Positions 10,802 to 21,345 of a stretch of 64,000 nt of DNA are shown one piece after another. Position numbers and translations under genes: made by a program. The notes under the pieces were generated by a model. It searched no databases. It saw only the letters and a program-made list of their open reading frames with translations, and had not been told where the DNA came from. Every line of letters starts with the position of its first letter. The first letter of the stretch is position 1. Source of the DNA: Prorocentrum cordatum (lineage: Eukaryota > Sar > Dinophyceae > Prorocentrales > Prorocentraceae); NCBI GenBank assembly GCA_963575745.1, contig CAUYUJ010016060.1:276977-340976 (forward strand), in the 5' to 3' direction.

Positions 10802-10822
10802 CTTGAGCCAAAATGGCTACGG
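10802..10822 (-). other. Spliced-leader (SL) relic at 5' end of LINE B
   Basis: On the minus strand the bases read CCGTAGCCATTTT followed by GGCTCAAG. This is identical over 21 positions to the dinoflagellate spliced leader without its variable first base. The relic is followed by GGCT and then the ORF1 ATG. Its outer edge meets GGA microsatellite directly. It is not an SL RNA gene: no donor GT follows the leader, coding sequence does. It marks an insertion derived from a trans-spliced transcript. Confidence 0.9.
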
Positions 10823-11001
10823 GGAGGAGAGGAGGAGGAGGAGGAGGAGGAGGAGGAGGAGGAGGAGGAGGAGGAGGAGAGGATGAGGAGNNNNNNNNNN
10901 NNNNNNNNNNNNNNNNNNNNNNNNNNNNNNNNNNNNNNNNNNNNNNNNNNNNNNNNNNNNNNNNNNNNNNNNNNNNNNNNNNNNNNNNNNGCAGGAGGAG
11001 G
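10823..11001 (+). repeat. (GGA)n microsatellite containing a 100-N assembly gap (10891-10990)
   Basis: GGA units lead into exactly 100 N and emerge again as GCAGGAGGAGGAT. The round length suggests a scaffolding gap of unknown true size. Confidence 0.95.
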
Positions 11002-11975
11002 ATCGCCATGGGGTAAACGGGGCCTGAGGGAAACGGGTCCTGAGGTTTTTCATTTTTTTTAGGATCTCGGTCGGGGCCCTTCACGAGCCCCTGCGCTGTC
11101 AGGAAGCGGCCCAGGACACGGTTCCCTCAGGAGCCGTTTTCCCCATGCTCCTGTCCGCGGTGCGGTCGTCCCAGGGACTTCGCCCGCCTCCACTTCGGCG
11201 GCGAAGTCCGCACCCTGCCCTCGCCTATCAAGGTTTCGGGCAACTCGATGGGCCTCGGAGGTATCGGCGTCGGAGTTCGCCGTGGCACGTAGCGAAGTCC
11301 AAACCTTACCCTCCCCGCCCACCGAGTCGGGAGAATCGATTGTTGGCGGGGGCAGGATGTCGCGCCCTATCCTATCAGAAGGTTTGGGCATCCTGCGTCG
11401 CCGTGGGCTCAAGACATATCCGCATCCGCGGCCTCGCGGGCTGGGCCACTGGGCCGCTTCCCTGCGGATGCGGGGCCGGGGTCGTCTTTTCCATGGAGGC
11501 TCCGTTCGGAACGTATCCGTGCGACCGCGTATCCGCGGGATCGTGCCCCGGAATCCAGACCGCGAGGGCGCAGATACGCATATGTTCGCCGTACGTGAGG
11601 TTTCTCATGACAGAAGAAGAGACAACCACAACCGCTGGGCTGAGGGAGCCCGCCCTGACGCCCCCCCCCGCCTCCCCAAGGCCGACCCCGACCCACCAGC
11701 GGTGAGGACCTGCGCGCGGCGCCCGGTTTCGGACGCCGCGTGCAGTTCATGCTCGCTGGGGGGTCAGGGTCGGCTCCCCCGCGGTTGTGGTGGTCTCCTC
11801 TTCGCTCCTGAGCCGTCGGCATCCGAGCCTGGAGGCTGCGACGCTGGCTCGAAGGCTGCTGGCTTCTGCGCTGCTGCGCGGCGCCCCGCCGCCGCCTGCC
11901 AAGGACATCGCCCCCGGGGACGCCCAGAAGCACTGCCAGTGCCGGGGCGGCCAGGGCAGAAAATGGGAGGGCAGA
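11002..11975. other. Unannotated GC-rich stretch with one dispersed-repeat fragment
   Basis: No convincing gene. The piece at about 11197-11255 resembles 44672-44730 (shared GGGCAACTCG core and GAAGTCC/GAGATCC lead). Overlapping frames on both strands show no recognisable domain. Confidence 0.5.
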
Positions 11976-11977
11976 AA

Positions 11978-12180
11978 GCGAGGAGGAGGAGGAGGAGGAG
12001 GAGGCGGAGGAGGAGGAGGAGGAGGAGGAGGAGGAGGGGGAGGAGGAGGAGGAGGGGGAGGAGGAGGAGGAGGAGGAGGAGGAGGAGGAGGAGGATGGAG
12101 AGGAGGAGGAGCGGAGGAGGAGGAGGAGGAGGAAGAGGAGGAGGAGAAGGAGGAGAAGGAGGAGGAGGAGAAGCAGAAGT
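11978..12180 (+). repeat. (GGA)n microsatellite
   Basis: About 200 bp of GGA with GGG/GAA/GCA interruptions. Confidence 0.95.
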
Positions 12181-13480
12181 TCCGCGGGCTTCTGGTATTC
12201 CCCCTCCTATTCATCCTCGTCATCTTTTGGTAGTGGCCGTCCCCGCGCGGCACCTCCCACAGTTCGCTGTCCTCGAAAGTCTCGGGCCCAGGATGCTGGG
12301 GGAGTTCAGGGCCTAGAGGCAAGGGGAGCAGAGACATGAGGAGGAGGCGTTTGGCACTTGCCTCTCTCCATGAGTGCTTGGTGTTCGTGAGCCGCGACTC
12401 GCTGGGGAAGCGCCATGTCTGTTCAGCCGGTTCCCCGACCACAAGGCAGGGACACGGAGCAGCGGGCGTTGGCGTCTCGTATGCACAAGACCAGGCGTGC
12501 ATGGGGCCAGGCAGAGAACGCATTGCTCGTTTCTGTTGGGTTGTGCAGGGGCGCGGCCAAACATTGAACCACGGCCCGTTAGGACGCCGTCAGATCGAGG
12601 ACTCCTGGAGTTGACGAGCGCGACCGTGTGGGGTTGGCGCACGTCCTCAACTGGTCATGCAAAGCTTCATTCATTGGCTCAGGACGACCGCGATTGCTGA
12701 TAGCGCACACGCGGATCACGCCGCAGAGTCTGGAGCATGGACAACGCACTCAGCAGCTCGTGATGCTAGGGGGTAAACCGTCGATCTCGGACATGTGCGC
12801 AAGCGTGCGCACGTGCGGATCGTCCTCCGTCCCTCTTTCTGCGCGCTCCTCGGCCGCGCCAGCATGCTCCACTGCGGAGGAGAAGTCGTGCCCGTGCCCC
12901 GGCCTGGGCCCCGGGCCGCGGGTCCCGGGCCCTGGACGCTAGACTCAGGAGGGGGAAACAAACACACAGACACAATGAATCGTCGATTTCCAGGAAAATA
13001 TGGGAAAATATGGGAAGTGGGGGGGAAGACAAAAACCTAGAAAATATAGGAAAACATATGGGAATCCTTTTACAAGTGTGTATTTATTTGTGTGTCTCAG
13101 GGCCCCTTCGTAGAAGCAAGACCCCGGGCCCCGGGCCCCGAACATGCTGTGGCCTCCTCCTGTTCTGTTCTTCCTCATCCTTCTGTGCGTCCCTCTCTCT
13201 TCGTTCCGAATGTTCACTTCTGGGAAAAATCATTCATTCACTCTTTTCTTTGTCCCTATCCTTCCCCGCTATGGAGGAGGGGGGCTGAGGAGGCAGCATC
13301 AGCAGTAGGATAATGGGAGGAGTGGAATGACGATGATGATGGTGATGGTGATGATGGTGATGATGAGGAGGAGAAGGAGGAGATGAGATCAATGCAGCCT
13401 CTCTCTGGGGCGGCGTCAGTTCAACTCGTGGGTCCCGAAGTCATCTGCTTGTCTGGTGGTCTAGTGGTCTAGCGGTCTGG
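12181..13480. other. Intergenic stretch without a supported gene
   Basis: Mixed sequence with short GGGCCCCGGGCC palindromic patches (12900-12945, 13125-13140) and a GAT/GGT microsatellite at 13328-13390. The open frames show no recognisable protein. Confidence 0.5.
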
Positions 13481-15400
13481 TGGTAGACGTGCCCCCCCAC
13501 ACAGGACTTAGGCACGCTCCTCCCCAAGCTAATATTTGAAACCCTCTACAGCTAGACATACCCTTGCTCTACACAAAGCTCTTCCTACACAGGCCTCGGT
13601 CAGAGAAGGCCCCTCCACAAGCTGATGAAAACAAGCTCATTGGTACTAGACGGGCCCCTCTTTCAGAGGCCCCTTTTGCTGCATAGCACCCTTTCTTAGA
13701 CCAGGCCATTCTCCAAGCTGACTGAAACAAATATTGATCCCGCCCCTTCGCCTGCAAAGCACCCCCTATTAGACAAAGCCGTCTCCAAGCTGATAGAAGC
13801 AACTCCGTGGTGGCAGACGTGCCCCTCCTCGCTTCATTGGCCCCCTCCGCTGCACAGCACCCTCTTTTACATGAGGCCCCTCCCCAGGTTGATTCAACAA
13901 GCTCCTTGGTGCTGGACGTGCCCCTCCCCTGCACAGGCCTCTTCTGTTGCGCAGCACCCTTCTATTAGACAAGGCTCCTCCCAGCGCTGATTCAAACAAA
14001 CCGGTCGGTGCTAGACGCCCTCCTTCTACACCGGCGCCTCTCGGTTACACGGCACCCTCTGCCAGGCAAGCCAACCCACAAGTTGGTTCAAGAATCCCTC
14101 TGGAACCGGACGTGCCCCTCCTCCATTTCACAGGCCCACACTGTCAGACAAGTCCCCTCCCCGAGCTGATTCAAACAAACCCTTGGTGCTTAGACGTGAC
14201 CTTCCCCGTTCACCGGGCCGCGCTGCTGCACAGCGTCCTCTCTTGGTCAGGGCCCATCCCCAAGCCGGTGCAAAAGGACTTCTTGGGGCTAGATGTGGTC
14301 GTTCTTTTGCGCCGGATCCCTCTATCAGAAAAAGACTCCCCAAGCTGAGTATAAGCTCCCTTGTGCTAGACGCGCCGCTTCCCCTGGGTAGACCCCCTCT
14401 GAAGCACAGCACCATCTGCTAGGCACCCCCCTCCCCAAGCAGATTCAAGAATGCCTTTGGTACTAGGCGTACCCCTCCTCGTGCACAGCACTCTCAATTT
14501 GACAAGGCGCCTCCCCTAGTTGATTAAACAAACTTCTTGGCGTTGGACGTGATGCTCCCCGTGCACAGCACCCTCTCATGGCCAAGGCCCTCCCGAAGCT
14601 GATGAAAACACACATTTCTTGGCAATAGACGTGCCCTCCTCCTTCACAGGCCCCTTCTGCTGCACAGCGCCCTCAAGACCAGGCCCATCCCCAGGCTGTT
14701 TCAATGACATCCTGGGTACACATGCCGTTTCCTGGGCACAGCAACCTCTGTTGGACAAGTCTCTTGCCCCAGCTGATTACAAAGAACTCCTTGATGCTAG
14801 ACGCGCCCCTCCTCCGACACAGGCCCCCTCTGGTGCACAGCACTCTCTGATAGGCAAGCCCCTCCCGAGAATTATTTGATATGCTCCGTTGGTGATTTGA
14901 CTTGCCACTATTCGACGAGGCACCTCCCAAAACTGGTCTCAAAGGGTCCTTGTAGTCCTCCGACGGCACAGGCCTGCTTTGTTGCGCAGCGCCCTCTGTG
15001 TTAGACGAGGCCACTCCCCGAGCTGATTAAAAAGCAGCTCCTTCGTGATATGCCCGTCCCCCAGCACAGCACCTTCTATCACACGAGGTCCCTCCCCAAG
15101 ATGCTTACATTGTCTCCTTGGTGCTAGACGCGCCATTCTCCGTACACAGGCCCCCTCCGCTGCACAGCACTCTCTGCTAGGCAAGCCCCTCTCAAATTGA
15201 TGTCAGAAGCTTCCTTGATACTAGATGTGTGCCTCCATCTCCACACCATTCTCGATTAGGCAAGGTCCCTCCCAAAGATAAATTAAACCAGCTCCCTGGT
15301 GCTAGATGCGTCCCTCACCATGTGCAGGCCTTCTCTGTTGTGCAGCACCCTGGGTTAGACAAGGCTCCTCCCGAAGCCGGTTAAGCACAATTCTTGACGC
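13480..15400 (+). repeat. Degenerate satellite array, ~90-bp unit, >20 units
   Basis: Repeated landmarks recur in order: GCTAGACGTGCCCCTCCTC, then ACAGGCCCCCTCTGC, then GCACAGCACCCTCT, then AGACAAGGCCCCTCCC, then AAGCTGATT(C)AAA, then CTCCTTGGTGCTAGACG. Successive GCTAGACG-like sites lie at about 13914, 14014, 14108, 14192, 14291, 14368, 14464, 14545, 14625, 14799, 15126 and 15301. Spacing is 80-100 bp and units are clearly diverged. Confidence 0.8.
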
Positions 15401-15575
15401 TTCACGTATCCCCATCAGCCTCTCTTTTCTTGCTGCCTGGTCGCGGCCCGACTAGTGTTCGGACGGTTTTCGACCTGCTTCGCGAGCCCGCAGACCAAAC
15501 AGTATCCCCATCAGCCCATCTTAAAACAGCAATGCTTGCGAAGCGTACCGGCTGTCGTGGTGTTCGTGCGTACCT
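15384..15575 (+). repeat. Dispersed repeat with partners at 22893-22985
   Basis: Two nested pieces match the 22.9 kb site: AATTCTTGACGCTTC at 15388 and, at 15503-15575, TATCCCCATCAGCCCATCT followed by CTTGCGAAGCGTACCG. The second locus has the same words with single-base changes. Confidence 0.65.
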
Positions 15576-15870
15576 CGTCTTGCCCTCGCCTTTTGTCAGG
15601 AGGCTCATGGTCGGCAGGGCCGGTGGCGTCCAAACTTATCACCTACCCTCCGAGTCCAGGCGAAAGGGGGAGCAGTGAGCAGAGGCCGTGCCTCCCTGCG
15701 CCTCCTCCCCTGCTTCCTCCCCCCCGTGTCCTCTCTTACTACCTCTCGCTCTCGCTCTGTTCCTTCTCTCTCTCTCTCTTTCGTTCCTCGCCCCCCCCTC
15801 GCTCCTCTCTCGCCCCCCTCTGGTCACCCCCTCCCTGAAGGGGCCGCACGGGCGAATTCTTTTGTTGCGG

Positions 15871-16160
15871 AGGAGGAGGACGAGGAGGAGGAGTAAGATA
15901 GAGTGCGAACAGAAGAGCCATACGCCTTTTGAATGACTATCGGAGTCTCCTCTGGTTTGTCTTGGAAGTGCAAAGGAGGAGGAGGAGGAGGAGGAGGAGG
16001 AGGAGGAGGAGGAGGAGGAGGAGGGGGCGGGGGAGAGTGAGGAGGGAGGAGGGAGGAGGGAGGAGGAGGAAGAAGAGGAGGAGGAGGAGGAGGAGGAGGA
16101 GAAGGAGGCGGATAAGGAGTAAACGGATGATGATGAGGAGGAGGAGGAGGAAAAATTGAC
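15871..16160 (+). repeat. (GGA)n microsatellites
   Basis: GGA runs at 15871-15897 and 15976-16160, the second interrupted by a GGGAGGA variant block. Confidence 0.9.
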
Positions 16161-16239
16161 GATCAGAAGAGTCTCCTCGGATGTCTCTTTTTTTGATGCC
16201 TCGTGGAGCGTCGGGGGGGGCATCGTTGGTGCCTCGGAA

Positions 16240-16460
16240 ATCCCCTTGAAGCCTCTTGGGGGCGTCTTCGGGGCCTCTTGGGAGCCTCTTGGAGGCCTCT
16301 TGGGGCGCCTTTTGGGGCCATCTTGGGGCGCTCTTGGGAAAGAGGGACCCGTGTGGAGGACCTCGAATACACATTTCGAGCCCCCCGCCCTAAGAGGACT
16401 CCCGAGACTGGCAGCAGGCCCCCCGGAAGCCTTCCAGAGGCCCCTTGAGGCCCCCAAGTA
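16240..16460 (+). repeat. GGCCTCTTGG-family dispersed repeat, inverted core copy
   Basis: Iterated GCCTCTTGGGGGC words precede a segment (16325-16395) that is, in reverse complement, the family core GGGCTCGAAATGT followed by a short spacer and TCCTC/CCCTCTT. Similar cores occur at 39470, 40430 and 49690. Confidence 0.6.
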
Positions 16461-16639
16461 GCCAGAAAGAAGCCCCCAGCCCGCCTCCAAGATGCCCCAA
16501 ATTCGGGCAAAGGGATCCCGAGAGGCCTCCCCAAAAGATCACGCGTCCACGTCCTACACGATGTTCCCAGAGAGGCTTCCGGAGATGTCGAATCGGACCT
16601 CGAGGCCGCCCTCGAGACACCGATACGCGTCACAGAGGT

Positions 16640-16825
16640 CCCCCAAAGTCGGAGGTCGATAGACCTCCTACCCTGACACGTCGATTAAGGAATTGGCCGT
16701 GTTCGGTTCGCGAGAGGGCGTCGCTGCCGTCATTTTTGCGGGTCCAGGTCCGTCGGTTTCGGTCCCAGGCCGTTTTCACAAAGCGGAGGGTTACTAAAGG
16801 GAGTTTTGTCCACCGCCGAAAAGGG
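16640..16825 (+). repeat. Dispersed ~180-bp repeat, copy 1
   Basis: Closely matches 44785-44962. Shared words in the same order include GATAGACCTCCTACCCTGAC, ACGTCGATTAAGGAATTGGC, TTCGGTTCGCGAGAGGGCGT, GTTTTCACAAAGCGGAGG and TTTTGTCCACCGCCGA. Confidence 0.8.
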
Positions 16826-18000
16826 CTACCAAAAGGCTTCTGAGGCTTCCCAGGCCGCCCCTGGAAGACTCTTATAGAGGCCACGCATCTACACCCTGAA
16901 CGACGTTCCCATATCGGTTTCCGGGGACATCGCTTCCGAGCTAGAGGCTCCCCTCGAGATCCCGATGAGCGGCACGGGGGCCTCGCGTACATGTCCTCCA
17001 AGATATCCCCTGAGAAATTCCTGAGCACACCTATTCGGACTCGGACCCAGCGCAACCCTCCCTGGGGTTGGACGCCGGGCGTCGGACACCCTGGTCGCCG
17101 TCGACATTTTGCTTGCTGCGATTCGCTGTCGCTGACGGCTGGCGCTCTCGGGTTAGTGCTCTCGGAGCGGGAAGGGCGAAAGACGTACGAGGAACGGGGG
17201 GGGCGCACGTGGAGGAGTAGAACGAGGAAGAGGAGAAGGTGGAGGATTCGCATTAGGAAGGGGAAGACGTATTCGTCTTGGGACGGGGATGCCGAGCATT
17301 AGGCGTAAGAAGGGGGGCAGGAAGGACGCAAAGGACGAAGGACGGGGGGAGGAGGAGGAGGAGGAGCAAGAGGGGGAAAACGGGAGGGAGGATGGGGCTG
17401 CGGGCGGGCCCATGGGAAGTTGATGCGGGCTGCAGTGGCGATAAGGTTGACATATCAACGGAAAGCAAGTCAAGAGGTCAAGAGCACAGCGGCATCAGTA
17501 AATTTTTCGATGGCATTTGAAATCGCATGCGTACCGATCAACACTTGCACGGCTGCGCTGGGAGCGTGACGATGTTGCATCGCGATTGATGGTTGTCGCT
17601 TCAAAGACGCGTTCGATCGTTATGCTTGGCCAGTGTGGTTGTTGGTCCGTCTTTTGCATTGCACACCTTGAATTAAATATCCAAGCGCGCACAGGACTTG
17701 CCGACATGTTGACGTAATGACGCTTTCGCCGTGCCATTGCTTTTTTCCAGGATTGTTTTGGTGGAGCGCAGTGCTGCGAACTGGCGGCAAACATGGCGGC
17801 GTCTGTGTTGGCATTTGGAAGCCGATCTGAGTTGTTCTGGCGAATGCCGAGAGCGAGCAGGCCAGATCGCAGCGATCCTCTGAACTGGTGTAAGCGCAAC
17901 GGGGCGCATGGGCAGGTGCTCGGTGCGGAATTTCAGGCAGGCTGCCCCGCTTCGTTCATGACATGTGTACAGCATCGGTCCAGCCCCTCGTTGACGACAA
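16826..18000. other. Stretch without a supported gene
   Basis: 17200-17400 is purine-rich and degenerate GGA-like. 17440-18000 is less GC-rich than its surroundings and holds overlapping minus-strand frames of 134 and 166 residues with mixed composition, no recognisable domain and no clear start. Confidence 0.4.
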
Positions 18001-18006
18001 GGTCTT

Positions 18007-18872
18007 TCATGCCGAGGCTCTAAGCGCACCGCTGGACACAGCATTTCGGGTTTTGTGTTGATGAAGTCTGTGTTGATGCACGAGCAATCGGCGGTCGCGC
18101 TGAGATGGGTAATAGGTATGGCTGGATGCATGCCACGGGTGGTGCGAGCGCCGCGCCTCATTGATGTTGCCACCTGCGCTTGGGCCAGCCGTTACGGCCG
18201 AGCTCTTCAGGGATGCCTCCTCAGTTCTACACGCAGAGAGCCGCTGGACGTTGTATGAGCCCGCGGAGCGGGAGTCACGGCGTTCTACGATTGGGGGAAC
18301 CACCACGCAAGTCTCCCAGGCGTGGGAGGCGTGCAGGGCTTGGCCAGTGTTCAGTGTGATGCGCTCCGCACGCGTGTGGCCAGACAGTTGCGCCTCTCTC
18401 TTTGGGCCCTCTTCAAGGCGGTTGGGGCCTTCCTGGGTTTGTTCGGGGGCATGGCGGGGCTGTTCATGAGCCACTTTGGCCCCTCTGGGGAAGCCTGAGT
18501 CCGAGTGATCTGAGACCTCGGCTTCTCCTCTGCATCCTCTTTCATCCTTGCTAGGCACGTCTTCCGTTGCACGCTCGTGTGATCCATCATCTAAGGTTGC
18601 ACCCCGATGCATACGGGATCGAGTCCCTCCCCCCCACTGGATGGGTACACCAGTCAGCCTCGTAAAGGCCTCGCGACTGGGATCGCTCCCATACACCTGT
18701 TGTCGTGTCCGTGTGTGCGTGGCGTGGTGGTGTTTGCTGGTGCCCCCCCCGCTCCGCCCCCATCCTTCTGTGGTTGTGGGGTGGTTCGTCGCCGTCGTTG
18801 TCGTCGTTGTCGTCGTTTCCGTTGGCGTCGTCGGCCTCGGCGTCGTCGTCGTCGTCGAAGGCGGCGGCGTCT

Positions 18873-18916
<44 letters not shown>

Positions 18917-19257
18917 CCCCATCCCATCTGGAGGGGGGCCCTTGGAACCCTGAGACCCTTCCCATCTGGGAGCTGCGTGGGCCTGTCAACCCACGGCTCG
19001 GGATCATAGATGAGCCGGGGGAGTTTATAGCTGTATGTCTGCATCGCTGCCCCACCTCTCTCTCCCGCCTTCCCCTCGTCCTTGTCCTCCTCCTCCTCCT
19101 CGGCCTCATCTCGTCCTCCTTGACAGGCACCTGCGCCATCGCAGGCGCCTGGGAGACGTACTGCCTCCTTCTCCTCTTCTCGATTGCGGCGACTTCGATT
19201 TTTACCTAACATCGAAGACTGATAGGTTTCTAATGGTGTAAAAAGAGAGCAGCACAT
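18007..19257 (-). CDS. Hypothetical ORF, 416 aa, with Thr-rich linker
   Basis: Uninterrupted minus frame of 416 codons. An acidic/basic low-complexity start (EEEEEDKDEG) is followed by a varied segment (MQTYSYKLPRLIYDPEPWVD), then ~65 residues dominated by Thr encoded by ACG triplets (the CGT microsatellite at 18776-18920), then ~230 varied residues. Thr-rich linkers are common in protist secreted or modular proteins, but no domain is recognised and no signal peptide is obvious at either possible Met. The microsatellite could keep the frame open by chance. It could equally be non-coding DNA. Confidence 0.25.
18776..18920 (+). repeat. (CGT)n microsatellite
   Basis: CGT/CGG/CGC triplets, most perfect at 18880-18915. 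Confidence 0.9.
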
Positions 19258-19360
19258 TACTCCACAGGGGGGTCTGGGCAGCCGTTGGGGAGCCGTTGGG
19301 GGCCGTTGGGGGGCCGTTGGGGTTTGCCGGGGGGGATCGTTTTTCGCATACAGTCACACA

Positions 19361-19785
19361 CTTCGTGCTTTTCGATTTCCCAGAACTCCATTCCCGGGCC
19401 ACATTCTGAATGCCCGGAGCCAACTGTACGCCACTTCGTGCTCTTCGACTTCCCAGAACTCCATTCCCGGGCCACATTTTGGATGCCCGGAGCCAACTGT
19501 AGGCCACTTCGTGCTCTTCTACTTCCCAGAACTCCATTCCCGGGCCACATTTTGGATGCCCGGAGCCAACAGTAGGCCACTTCGTGTTCTTCGACTTCCC
19601 AGAACTCCATTCCCGGGCCACATTTTGGATGCCCGGAGCCAACTGTAGGCCACTTCGTGATCTTCGAGTTCCCAGAATTCCATTCCTGGGCATGATTTTG
19701 AATGCCCGGAGCCAACTGTAGGCCACTTCGTGTTCTTCGAGTTCCCAGAATTCCATTCCCGGGCCACATTTTGAATGCTGAGGCA
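19361..19785 (+). repeat. 73-bp tandem repeat, ~6 units
   Basis: The word CTTCGTG recurs at 19361, 19434, 19507, 19580, 19653 and 19726, exactly 73 bp apart. Each unit contains CAGAACTCCATTCCCGGGCC and GATGCCCGGAGCCAACTGTA. The first unit is more diverged. The array ends where the GAGGCT array begins. Its long minus-strand open frame is a by-product of the repeat. Confidence 0.95.
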
Positions 19786-21345
19786 GGCTGAGGCTGAGGC
19801 TGAGGCAGGCTGAGGCTGAGGCAGAGGCCGAGGCTGAAGGCAGACTGAGGCTGAGGCTGAAGCAGGCTGAGGCTGAGGCTGAGGCAGGCTGAGGCTGAGG
19901 CTGAGGCAGGCTGATGCTGAGGCAGGCTGAGGCTGAGGCTGAGGCTGATGCAGGCTGAGGCTGAGGCAGGCTGAGGCTGAGGCCAAGGCTCAAGGCAGGC
20001 TGAGGCTTTGGCTGAAGCAGGCTGAGGCTGAGGCTGAGGCTGAGGCTGAGGCAGGCTGAGGCTGAGGCTGAGGCAGGCTGATGATGAGGCAGGCTGAGGC
20101 TGAGGCTGAGGCTGAGGCTGAGGCTGAGGCTGCAGGCTGAGGCTGAGGCAGGCTGAGGCTGAGGCTGAGGGTGAGGCTGAGGCTGAGGCTGAGGCAGGCT
20201 GAGGCAGACGCTGAGGCAGGCTGATGCTGAGGCAGGCTGAGGCTGAGGCTGAGGCTGATGCAGGCCGAGGCTGAGGCAGCCTGAGGCTGAGGCGAGGCAG
20301 AAGGCAGACTGAGGCTGAGGCTGAAGCAGGCTGAGGCTGAGGCTGAGGCAGGCTGAGGCTGAGGCTGAGGCAGGCTGATGCTGAGGCAGGCTGAGGCTGA
20401 GGCTGAGGCTGATGCAGGCTGAGGCTGAGGCAGGCTGAGGCGGAGGCCGAGGCTGAAGGCAGACTGAGGCTGAGGCTGAAGCAGGCTGAGGCTGAGGCTG
20501 AGGCAGGCTGAGGCTGAGGCTGAGGCAGGCTGATGCTGAGGCAGGCTGAGGCTGAGGCTGAGGCTGATGCAGGCTGAGGCTGAAGGCAGGCTGAGGCTGA
20601 GGCCGAGGCTGAAGGCAGACTGAGGCTGAGGCTGAAGCAGGCTGAGGCTGAGGCTGAGGCAGGCTGAGGCTGAGGCTGAGGCAGGCTGATGCTGAGGCAG
20701 GCTGAGGCTGAGGCTGAGGTGATGCAGGCTGAGGCTGAGGCAGGCTGAGGCTGAGGCCGAGGCTGAAGGCAGGCTGAGGCTGAGGCTGAGGCAGGCTGAG
20801 GCTGAGGCTGAGGCAGGCGGAGGCTGAAGCAGGACTGAGGCTGAGGCTGAAGCAGGCTGAGGCTGACCCGGCTGAGGCCGAGGCGCTGAGGCAGCTGAGT
20901 GACGAGGACGAGCTGCAGGCAGACTGAGGCTGAGGCTGCGAGCAGGCGAGCTGAGGCGAGGAGGCTGAGGGATGCTGAGGCTGAGGCAGGCTTGAGGCTG
21001 AGGAGGCTGAGGCTGAGGCTGAGGCTGATGCAGGTGAGGGCATGAGGCAGGCTGAGGCTGGGCCGAGGCGACGGCAGATGAGCTGAGGCTGAAGCAGGCT
21101 GAGGCCTGAGGCAGAGCAGGATCAGGTGAGGCTGAGGCAGGCTGATGCTGAGGCAGGCTGAGGTCTGAGGCTGAGGCTGATGCAGGTGAGGCTGAGCAGG
21201 TTGAGGCTGAGGCCGAGGTGAAGGCAGACTGAGGCTGAGGCTGTAGCAGGCTGAGGCTGAGGCTGAGGCAGGCTGAGGCTGAGGCTGAGGGCTGAGGCTG
21301 ATGCTGAGGCAGGCTGAGGCTGAGGCTGAGGCTGATGCAGGCCAC
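19786..21345 (+). repeat. GAGGCT hexamer satellite with ~155-bp higher-order repeat
   Basis: About 1.56 kb of GAGGCT with periodic AGGCAGGCT, GATGCAGG and GAAGCAGG variants. The marker GGCAGACTGAGG or a close variant occurs at 19839, 20303, 20458, 20614, 20767, 20918 and 21223. The intervals are about 155 bp or multiples of it. From about 20870 rightward, units carry many one-base indels. The minus-strand frame (PQPQPASASAC repeats) reflects the hexamer and is not supported as a gene. Confidence 0.9.

Larger units (their letters stand above)
4565..10822 (-). mobile_element. LINE B: near full-length non-LTR retrotransposon with spliced-leader 5' end
   Basis: About 6.26 kb on the minus strand. 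In element order: spliced-leader relic (10822-10802), ORF1-like protein, endonuclease, RT, zinc knuckle, RNase H, cysteine-rich tail, and a terminal hexamer repeat at 4582-4565. GGA microsatellite lies at both ends (4441-4564 and from 10823), consistent with insertion into one GGA tract. That same repeat hides any target-site duplication. Catalytic residues of endonuclease, RT and RNase H are all present. Damage is limited to a few frameshifts, one in a long C/G homopolymer near 7452-7464, and an in-frame stop after RNase H. The copy therefore looks young, or some indels are assembly errors. Confidence 0.85.

Noticed and set aside
10797-10830. SL RNA gene
   Set aside because: The leader is followed by an ORF start, not by the GT donor and intron-like part of an SL RNA; it is a relic.
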